DNA of 64,000 bases, taken from Azohydromonas caseinilytica. Its GTDB lineage: Bacteria > Pseudomonadota > Gammaproteobacteria > Burkholderiales > Burkholderiaceae_C. The translations under genes and the position numbers were made by a program. The notes below the pieces were generated by a model that saw only the letters and a program-made list of their open reading frames with translations, was not told the origin of the DNA and made no database searches. Positions 10,844 through 17,387 of the stretch are shown here, piece after piece; position 1 is the stretch's first letter; each line of letters starts with the position of its first letter. The stretch spans positions 310,001 through 374,000 of the forward strand of contig NZ_JABBFW010000003.1 of the NCBI RefSeq assembly GCF_012927045.1. Reading direction: 5' to 3'.

Positions 10844-12691
10844 TCAGGCCACCGCCACCTGGGCGACGAGGGCTTGCTGCCGCTCCAGCGCCACCTGGGC
10901 CCGGCGCGAGGCGCGCAGGTGACGGCCGACCAGGTCCTCCAGGTAGCGCGCCAGCGCCGGCGCCTGGCGCAGCGCCGCCTCCAGCGAGGGCGACGGCGCC
11001 AGGCCCTGCAGCGCCTTGCGCTGCGCCTCGTCCGCGGCCTGCAGCTGCTCGGCGGCCAGGCCGTTGACGGCCACCCACTGGCACAGGTCGCGCAGGAAGC
11101 TGCGCAGCACGCGCGCGTCGCGGTACTCGCGCAGCCGCTGCGCGGCGTCCACGCCGCTGCCGGGGTCGGTGAGCTCGCGGATCTCGGCCTGGAATTCCTC
11201 GCTCGACAGCCGGTCGCAGCAGGCCGACATCTGGTTCCAGTACAGGCTGGCGTCGGTGAGCGAGCCCATCACCTGCCCCAGCGCCTCCACCGCCGCCTGC
11301 AGCGTGCCCACCGCCAGCGTGGCGCCCTCGGCATCGGTGACGGCCCTGAAGCCGTGCAGGGCCTGGGCGTAGCCCGCCAGCACCAGCAGCGAGCGGCGCC
11401 GGTCCTGCTCCAGCGTCAGCTGCCGCTGCAGCACGCGCAGCTTCTCGTCGCGAATGATGTCGTGCGCGCCGGTGGCGGCCCGCTGGCGCGTGGCGCCCTG
11501 GCGCGCCAGCTCCTGCAGCGCGGCGCCCGCCGCGGCGTAGGCGGCCAGCGCCTCGCGGACGGCGGGCTCCAGCGGCTGCAGCTCGCCGCGGACGCCGGCC
11601 AGCGCGCTCACGGCGGCGGAGAGCTCGTCGCCGAGGGCGTCGCGCTGCGCGCGCCAGCGCGCCAGCACGGCGGCGTCCTCGCCACCCGCGGCCTCCGGCT
11701 GGCCGGCCCCGCCGCCCAGTGTCCGCTCGGCGATGCGCTGGTTCATGCGCGCCAGCAGGTTGCTGAGCTCGTTGACGCGGGCCTGCAGCCCGGCCTGCCG
11801 GTCACGCACCTCCAGCAGCTGGCCCAGCCCCGCCTCCGCGGCCTCGCGGCACGCCTGCGCCTCGCGCCGGGCCTGCGCCGTGTCGGCGCCTTCCGCGCCG
11901 TCCGCATCGGCGGCCAGCAGCGTGTCCACCGGGTCCAGCATGGCGGTGAAGGCGCCCAGGCCCACGCCGGCCGTGCCGGCCAGCGCCGACACCATGCCCA
12001 TCACCAGGGCGCGGGCCGAGTCGCTTTCCTGCAGCGCGCGCGCCTCGTGGTGCAGCGCCTCCATGCCCGCGAGCTGCTCCACCAGCTCGGTGCGCAGCGT
12101 GCGCTCGGCGCGCTGGCGCTTGAGCATCTCCAGCCCGGCCTTCTCGGCGCCGAGCTGGCGCTCGCGCTGGCTGGACAGCGCCTGCAGCGTGCTGGCGCGC
12201 ACCTTGGCCGTCTCCACCTGCAGCTGGCGCATCTGCATCGCCAGCGCCTCGGCCGCGGCGGACAGGCTGGCCGAAGCCTCGGCGCAGTGCGCCAGCCGCA
12301 GCGCGGCCAGCCCTTCCTGGCCGGCCAGCAGGGCACGGTAGGTCTGCACCAGCTGGCCGACGATGTGGTTGGTTTCGGCGCGGAAGCCCGCCATGGTCTT
12401 GAGCGCGTCGCTGCACAGCAGCGACAGCTGGCTCTGCAGGGCCGCGATCTCCACCGGCACCGCGCCGCAGCGCGCCCCGGCGGCGGCGTGGTAGGCCATC
12501 TGGAACAGCTCCACCGCGAGGTCCAGGTGCTCCGTCACGTCGTGCAGGCTCAGCTGCCGCAGCACGTTCTTGCTCTCCCGTTGCACCAGCGGGTCCTGGT
12601 ACGCCGGCGCCACGGTCAGGCTGTAGCGCCGCCCCTGCAGCACCAGGGCGTCTTCCGATTCGCGGCCGTGGCCGATTGCGCCGTTGTCCAT
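10844..12691 (-). CDS. Long helical coiled-coil protein with hydrophobic hairpin
   Basis: 615-residue protein with no recognised family, almost entirely helical: long Ala, Leu, Glu, Arg and Gln-rich heptads flank one hydrophobic segment at about residues 225-250 (ALVMGMVSALAGTAGVGLGA followed by FTAML). There is no signal peptide. One hydrophobic hairpin between long helices is the architecture of soluble alpha-helical pore-forming toxins such as ClyA, Hbl or XaxA and also of some membrane-remodelling proteins; this is an analogy of layout only. The ATG at 12691 is preceded by AGGA at 6-7 bases; an upstream frame extension is arginine-rich and unlikely. It stands alone between a convergent PEP-CTERM gene and the ammonium transporter. 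Confidence 0.75.
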   Translation of the reverse strand: MDNGAIGHGRESEDALVLQGRRYSLTVAPAYQDPLVQRESKNVLRQLSLHDVTEHLDLAVELFQMAYHAAAGARCGAVPVEIAALQSQLSLLCSDALKTMAGFRAETNHIVGQLVQTYRALLAGQEGLAALRLAHCAEASASLSAAAEALAMQMRQLQVETAKVRASTLQALSSQRERQLGAEKAGLEMLKRQRAERTLRTELVEQLAGMEALHHEARALQESDSARALVMGMVSALAGTAGVGLGAFTAMLDPVDTLLAADADGAEGADTAQARREAQACREAAEAGLGQLLEVRDRQAGLQARVNELSNLLARMNQRIAERTLGGGAGQPEAAGGEDAAVLARWRAQRDALGDELSAAVSALAGVRGELQPLEPAVREALAAYAAAGAALQELARQGATRQRAATGAHDIIRDEKLRVLQRQLTLEQDRRRSLLVLAGYAQALHGFRAVTDAEGATLAVGTLQAAVEALGQVMGSLTDASLYWNQMSACCDRLSSEEFQAEIRELTDPGSGVDAAQRLREYRDARVLRSFLRDLCQWVAVNGLAAEQLQAADEAQRKALQGLAPSPSLEAALRQAPALARYLEDLVGRHLRASRRAQVALERQQALVAQVAVA

Positions 12692-12888
12692 GTCCGTTCC
12701 TGCGGCTTCCCGGGCGGATAAAGGCACCAATCTACGGCGGCGTCTCCCTGGTCGCGGCAAGGGCGTAATCCAGGGTAATGGAACGGCTTTCGACGCAATC
12801 CCGTGGCTGCGGGCACACGCTAAAACAGGCCGCCCTCAGCTGGGTGCAAGCAGCGGACGGGCCAGGCGGCGTGGTCCCGCCCAGCGCC

Positions 12889-14091
12889 TCACCAGCTCGC
12901 CTCGCGCTCCGGCGTGGCGCCGATCCTGTGGATGGAGAGGTCGGCGCCGTCGTACTCCTGTTCCTGCGACAGGCGCAAGCCCACCGCGAAGCGCAGCCCG
13001 CCGTAGACCAGCAGCCCGCCGGCGAAGGCCCAGGCCACGCCGGCCAGGGTGCCCAGCAGCTGCGACACGAAGCTCACGCCGCCCAGCCCGCCCAGCGCCG
13101 GCTGCCCGAAGATGCCCGCGGCGATGCCGCCCCAGGCGCCGCACAGCCCGTGCAGCGGCCACACGCCCAGCACGTCGTCGATCTTCCAGCGGTTCTGCGT
13201 GAGGGTGAACATCAGCACGAAGATGGCGCCGGCCACCGCGCCCACCACCAGCGCGCCGGCCGGGTGCATCAGGTCGGAGCCGGCGCACACCGCCACCAGC
13301 CCGGCCAGCGGGCCGTTGTAGGCGAAGCCCGGGTCGTTCTTGCCCATCAGCACCGCCACCAGCGTGCCGCCGACCATGGCCATGAGCGAGTTCACCGCCA
13401 CCAGGCCGGAGATCTTGTCGATGGTCTGCGCGCTCATGACGTTGAAGCCGAACCAGCCCACCGCCAGCACCCACGCGCCCAGCGCCAGGAAGGGAATGCT
13501 CGACGGCGGGTGCGCGCTCATGGCGCCGTCCTTGCGGTAGCGGTTGTTGCGCGGGCCCAGCCACAGCACCGCGGCCAGACCGATCCAGCCGCCCACGGCA
13601 TGCACCACCACGCTGCCGGCGAAGTCGTGGAACTCGGCACCGCCCAGGGCCTTGAGCGCATCCTGGAAGCCGAACCTGTGGGCCCAGACCGAGCCTTCGA
13701 ACATCGGATAGAAAAAGCCCACCAGGATGGCCGTGGCCACCAGCTGCGGATGGAACTTGGCCCGCTCGGCAATGCCGCCGGAGACGATGGCCGGAATCGC
13801 CGCCGCGAAGGTGAGCAGGAAGAAGAATTTCACCAGCTCGAAGCCATTGCGCGCCGCCAGGGTTTCCGCGCCGCTGAAGAAATTCACGCCGTAGGCCACG
13901 GTATAGCCCACGAAGAAATAGGCAATGGTGGAAATGGCGAAATCCACCAGGATTTTCACCAGGGCATTCACCTGGTTCTTCTTGCGGACCGTGCCCAGTT
14001 CCAGGAAGGCGAAACCCGCGTGCATCGCCAGCACCATGATGGCGCCCAACAAAATGAACAGGGCGTCAGTGCCCTGTTTGACCTGATCCAT
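12889..14091 (-). CDS. amt: Ammonium transporter, Amt family
   Basis: 400-residue inner membrane channel with about 11 helices, importing ammonium. It starts at MDQVKQGTDALF, with GGAGGA before the ATG. Recognisable Amt features are GAIMVLAMHAGFAFLELGTVR, ERAKFHPQL, the conserved FHDFAGSVVVHAVGG segment that supplies the first pore histidine, and the second pore histidine in GVWPLHGLCGAWGG. The longer upstream frame is not protein-like. No glnK gene is next to it, unlike many amt loci. A near-consensus sigma-54 promoter and a possible NtrC site lie upstream, fitting nitrogen control. Confidence 0.93.
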   Translation of the reverse strand: MDQVKQGTDALFILLGAIMVLAMHAGFAFLELGTVRKKNQVNALVKILVDFAISTIAYFFVGYTVAYGVNFFSGAETLAARNGFELVKFFFLLTFAAAIPAIVSGGIAERAKFHPQLVATAILVGFFYPMFEGSVWAHRFGFQDALKALGGAEFHDFAGSVVVHAVGGWIGLAAVLWLGPRNNRYRKDGAMSAHPPSSIPFLALGAWVLAVGWFGFNVMSAQTIDKISGLVAVNSLMAMVGGTLVAVLMGKNDPGFAYNGPLAGLVAVCAGSDLMHPAGALVVGAVAGAIFVLMFTLTQNRWKIDDVLGVWPLHGLCGAWGGIAAGIFGQPALGGLGGVSFVSQLLGTLAGVAWAFAGGLLVYGGLRFAVGLRLSQEQEYDGADLSIHRIGATPEREASW

Positions 14092-14169
14092 TGCTCCTCC
14101 GTTGCGCGGCCCTCGTCCGCGCCGTGTTCGCCGTGTTCGCACCACCTGCAGGCGGCATGCACCTTCACC

Positions 14170-14184
14170 GCAAGTTCGGTGCCC
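14170..14184 (-). promoter_or_regulatory. Sigma-54 promoter of amt
   Basis: Minus-strand GGGCACCGAACTTGC matches TGGCACNNNNNTTGC, with exactly 10 bases between the -24 GG and -12 GC. It lies about 80 bases before the amt start codon. Sigma-54 control of amt is well known in proteobacteria. Confidence 0.6.
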
Positions 14185-14274
14185 GCAATGGTGCGGAGGA
14201 TTCACGCCCCCATGCACCGCGCGGCGGCGCGGCGTGGCCGGCAAGGCCGTTCTGGTGCGGCGCGTGGTGCGCGG

Positions 14275-14291
14275 CGCACCATTGCGGCGCA
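14275..14291. promoter_or_regulatory. Possible NtrC binding site
   Basis: CGCACCATTGCGGCGCA matches 11 of 14 specified positions of the NtrC dyad TGCACC-N5-GGTGCA (as TGCACCA-N3-TGGTGCA) and sits about 90 bases upstream of the sigma-54-like element, a normal enhancer distance. The surrounding GC-rich sequence makes chance matches easier. Confidence 0.4.
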
Positions 14292-14566
14292 TCCGCCCGG
14301 CCTGGAGGCAAGCACGGCGCCGTCGTGCCTGTCGCCCATGGCGCGCCCAGCCGCCACAGGACAAATGAAATAGTTGCGTCAGGCCAATACACCAGGACAC
14401 GAAATCAAATTTCTGTCCGTCATCAATCGTCTTCCATTGTTGGGCTGCGTGTCAGCAATTTAATATTTCCATCGATTTGCGGCAGTATGAGAGCGGGATT
14501 CAAAATTCAGGACATTTGTTTTCAATGTCGGGGGCGGCTCGCTTTTGCCGCTTTCAGGAGTACCCG

Positions 14567-15454
14567 ATGGACAAGCGTGTTGCATTGGCCCTGGCTGCCG
14601 CCCTGGGGGCAGCACCTCCGGGGGCCTGGGCCGACGCGTCGGCCAGCGTGCGGCTGACGGATTTCGGCTACCGCCTCATCGACCTCAATCCCGACGACGG
14701 CATCGCGCCGGCCATGAGCGTCAACCCGGTGAGCTTTTTCGCGGAGCTCAGCACCAACGCGTCGGAGTGGGCGCAGGCCGGGGAGCCCGGCAGCCCGCGC
14801 ACCCAGCTCTCCCGCAGCCGCGACTGGACACAGGCCTACCAGTTCTTCCCCAGTGTCGGCCGGGCCGTGGCCACGCCCCATGTCGAGGCTTCGGCGCAGC
14901 TGTCCGGCGCGCTGGCCGAGCACGGCTTCAGCGCCGTCCTGCAGGGCCAGGCCCGCAATCCCCTGGCCGACCCGGCCCTGGGCGGCCGATTCCTGGTGGA
15001 CGCCGCACCGGCGCGCCTCAGCGGGGTGAGCGGCTTCCAGCCCATCCTGCTGACGCCGTTCACGCAGGTGGTCTGGACCGGCCGCATCGCACTGGATGCG
15101 CTCACCACGCTGCCCAAGGTCAAGGGCGGCCGCGAGTCCGCCTACGCCGGCGCCGGGATCAGCGTCTGGAGCTACGGCGGCAGCTTCAGCGACTCGTTCA
15201 CGGCCGCGGTCGAAGTGCCGAGGTACCGCCCCGGCCACGCCAGCGCGAGCCATGACATCGAGCTGTTCTTCGCCAACGAGAGCGCGGCCCCGGCCTATGC
15301 CGTCCTGAGCAGCCAGATGCGGGTCGAGGGCCAGTCCTTCCAGCCGGTGCCCGAGCCCGCCGTGGCGTGGCTGACGCTGTGCGGCCTGGGCGTGATCGGC
15401 GCCTGCCACCGCCGGCAGCGCCGGCAAGCCGGGGAGGCGCGCCATGCACGCTAA
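14567..15454 (+). CDS. PEP-CTERM protein, first of an overlapping pair
   Basis: 295 residues. ATG chosen because AGGAG lies 6 bases upstream and the signal peptide (VALALAAALGAAPPGAWA) starts there. The mature domain opens with SVRLTDFGYRLIDLNPDDGI, homologous to both units of the fused protein at 9-10.8 kb. The C-terminus has VPEPAVAWLTLCGLGVIGA and an Arg-rich tail, a PEP-CTERM sorting signal. Internal TPFTQVVWTGRIALDA matches the same position of the paralogues. Its last 11 bases overlap the next gene, so translation is probably coupled. Confidence 0.87.
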   Translation: MDKRVALALAAALGAAPPGAWADASASVRLTDFGYRLIDLNPDDGIAPAMSVNPVSFFAELSTNASEWAQAGEPGSPRTQLSRSRDWTQAYQFFPSVGRAVATPHVEASAQLSGALAEHGFSAVLQGQARNPLADPALGGRFLVDAAPARLSGVSGFQPILLTPFTQVVWTGRIALDALTTLPKVKGGRESAYAGAGISVWSYGGSFSDSFTAAVEVPRYRPGHASASHDIELFFANESAAPAYAVLSSQMRVEGQSFQPVPEPAVAWLTLCGLGVIGACHRRQRRQAGEARHAR

Positions 15455-16367
15455 GACCCACGCGCTGGCCCTGGCGGCCCTGGCCCTCGCCCTGGGCAGC
15501 GGCGCGGCCCGCGCCGACATCCGCAGCTCGGCCGTGGTCAGCGGCTTCGGCTACAGCCTCATCGACCTGCGGCCCGACGACGGCATCGACCCCGGCATCA
15601 CCCTGCTGACGGCGCCGCGCTTCCACGGCGGCACCCTGGGCGCGGCGCGGGCCTTCCAGGTCGACCGCGATCTCTCGGCCGCCGGCTTCGCCCTGCGCTC
15701 GGAGGACCGGACCCAGGACAGCCTGAACATGTTCGTGCCCCTGAGCGCCACGGCGGGCCTGCCGGGCGTGTCGTCCTCGGCCGCCATCGGCGGCTCCCTG
15801 GCCGGGCACGGCGCAAGCCTGTCGGCGCAGGGCCAGCTGCTCAACGACGGCGCCCGTGCCGGCCGCCGCGAGGGCACCTTCTTCGACGCGGTGGCGCTGG
15901 CAGCCCTGGTCGTCGGCGGCAACGGCGGCACCAACAACTTCCTGCTCGCGCCGTACACGCAGGTGGTCTGGAGCGGCCACGCCTCGCTGCGGGCCGAGTC
16001 CACGGTGGCGCCGAGCCAGGCCACCCGGGAGCTGGCGTACGCCTCGGTGTACTTCACGCTGGAGGACGCCGCGCTCTCCACCGTGGGCAGCTTCATCCAC
16101 GACCTGGTGACGCCCGCGAACGGCGCGCCGACGCGGCAGGGCTTCGACTCGGCCTTCAGCCTGAGCCTGAGCAACGCCAGCGGCGCGGCGGTGATGGGCT
16201 ACCTGCAGGCCGGGATCACCGCCGGGGGCAAGCTCGAGGCCACCCCCCTGTCCCTGCCGCCGCCCGTTCCCGAGCCCGGCACGGTGGCGCTGCTGCTGTG
16301 CGGACTGGGCGTGGTGGCGGGCGCGGCGCGGCGCAGGGGCGGCTGGAACGGCGCAGCGGCGGCCTGA
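15444..16367 (+). CDS. PEP-CTERM protein, second of an overlapping pair
   Basis: 307 residues. The ATG lies inside the last codons of the preceding gene, in another frame. A signal peptide (ALALAALALALGSGAARA) is followed by SGFGYSLIDLRPDDGI and YTQVVWSGHASLRA, the two motifs shared by all four family units, and the end has VPEPGTVALLLCGLGVVAG plus RRRGG. It corresponds to unit 2 of the fused protein. Predicted to be exported and processed by an exosortase that is not in this window. Confidence 0.87.
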   Translation: MHAKTHALALAALALALGSGAARADIRSSAVVSGFGYSLIDLRPDDGIDPGITLLTAPRFHGGTLGAARAFQVDRDLSAAGFALRSEDRTQDSLNMFVPLSATAGLPGVSSSAAIGGSLAGHGASLSAQGQLLNDGARAGRREGTFFDAVALAALVVGGNGGTNNFLLAPYTQVVWSGHASLRAESTVAPSQATRELAYASVYFTLEDAALSTVGSFIHDLVTPANGAPTRQGFDSAFSLSLSNASGAAVMGYLQAGITAGGKLEATPLSLPPPVPEPGTVALLLCGLGVVAGAARRRGGWNGAAAA

Positions 16368-16393
16368 GCCCGGCCGGAGCGCCGCCACGGGGC

Positions 16394-16750
16394 TCAGCCC
16401 GGGAGCCGTTCGCGCCAGCCGGCCTCGTCGAAGCCGGCGGTGACGGCGCCGTCCGGCCACTCCACCACCGGACGCCGGATCAGGCTCGGTTGCGACTGCA
16501 GCAGCGCCAGCGCTCCTTCCGGCTGCTCGGCACCGGCGCGCTGGGCCTCGTCGAGCCGGCGCCAGGTGGTGCCGCGGCGGTTCACCAGCCCCTCGACGCC
16601 GCCCAGCGCCTCGCTCCAGCGCCGCAGCAGCGCCGCGTCGGGCACCTGCTTCTTGAAGTCCACGAACTCATGCGCCTGCGCCTGCCCGGAAAGCCAGGCG
16701 CGGGCGCGCTTGACGGTGTCGCAGTTGGGAATGCCGTAGAGCCGAATCAC
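16394..16750 (-). CDS. ArsC/Spx-family thioredoxin-fold reductase (YffB-like)
   Basis: 118-residue protein starting MIRLYGIPNCDTVKRARAWL. The single active-site cysteine in GIPNCDTVK and the later LIRRPVVEW motif are typical of the ArsC/YffB branch, whose members are glutathione-dependent reductases or regulators rather than proven arsenate reductases. The start overlaps the end of the upstream lipoprotein gene by four bases, so the two are probably translated together. No other arsenic-resistance gene is nearby. Confidence 0.88.
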   Translation of the reverse strand: MIRLYGIPNCDTVKRARAWLSGQAQAHEFVDFKKQVPDAALLRRWSEALGGVEGLVNRRGTTWRRLDEAQRAGAEQPEGALALLQSQPSLIRRPVVEWPDGAVTAGFDEAGWRERLPG

Positions 16751-17349
16751 GAATTGAACCTTTCCGGATGTTCACAACGGGGATCGGGCCCGTAGGCCGC
16801 GTCCTTGACGGTGTCCCCCACCACCGAGATCTGCCACCACAGGCAGAACGGGCTGTCGTAGCGGTACGACCAGACCTGCCCGGGCTGCCAGCCGCCGCCG
16901 CGCACGTAGGCCGGGCGGCCGATGCGCCGCAGCATCTCCTGCACCGGCATGCCGGGCGTGATGGCGTTGAACTCGCGCTCGTCCATCACCTGCTTCCAGC
17001 CCGTGACGCGGCCGCTGGCGTCCAGATCGACCATGTAGGTGTGCAGCCCCATGGGCCCGCGCGCGTATTCCAGCCGCGTGCCGCCGTCAGGGTTGGCGTA
17101 GCGCCCGGTGGGCGCGCCCATGATGGCCTGCACCTGCTCGGCGCTCATGCCGGGCTCGACCTTGGAGGGGGAGTAGCCGGCGCAGGCGGAAAGAGCAAGC
17201 GCGGCGGCCAGGACGAGGGCGGCGCCGCCACGCCATCGCGGCGTTTCGTCGGCTCCACCAGCCCTCACCCCTGCCCCTCTGTGCGGGCGAGGGGATGCGG
17301 GGCGCTTCGGCGTTCCGGACAACGCCCAGGAATTCGGATCGCGCTTCAT
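16747..17349 (-). CDS. SmpA/OmlA-like lipoprotein
   Basis: Outer-membrane-type lipoprotein, 200 residues from the ATG at 17349 or 173 from a GTG at 17268. The lipobox is ALALSAC, followed by AGYSPSKVEPGMSAEQVQAIM and later ITPGMPVQEMLRRIGRP, two SmpA/OmlA-type repeats. The stretch between the two possible starts is translated from a dispersed palindromic repeat and gives a poor signal peptide if included; the GTG places a basic N-region and WRGGAALVLAAALALSAC directly at the start. The ATG does have GGAG at 9 bases. Function in envelope assembly is inferred from the family only. Confidence 0.75.
   Translation of the reverse strand: MKRDPNSWALSGTPKRPASPRPHRGAGVRAGGADETPRWRGGAALVLAAALALSACAGYSPSKVEPGMSAEQVQAIMGAPTGRYANPDGGTRLEYARGPMGLHTYMVDLDASGRVTGWKQVMDEREFNAITPGMPVQEMLRRIGRPAYVRGGGWQPGQVWSYRYDSPFCLWWQISVVGDTVKDAAYGPDPRCEHPERFNS
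17262..17296 (-). repeat. Dispersed palindrome at the 5' end of the lipoprotein gene
   Basis: On the minus strand: ATCCCCTCGCCCGCACAGAG then GGGCAGGGGTGAGGG. Same unit, same orientation and same frame relative to a following GTG-AGG as the copy at 32588-32626 in the pilV-like gene. Confidence 0.65.
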
Positions 17350-17387
17350 CACTCGGGACTCCTCGGAAGGCGCGGGCCACCACCGTG

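Larger units (their letters stand above)
14092..14566. other. Divergent promoter region, amt and PEP-CTERM pair
   Basis: About 475 bases with no gene. The left half carries the sigma-54-like promoter and enhancer-like site for amt; the right half is markedly more AT-rich and contains the TTCTGTCCGTCA 12-mer at 14411-14422 and, at 14556-14560, the AGGAG ribosome binding site of the PEP-CTERM gene. Confidence 0.55.

Noticed and set aside
10874-12721. 615-codon frame opposite the coiled-coil gene
   Set aside because: Gln/His/Arg-rich antisense frame produced by GC-rich third positions; no start signal.
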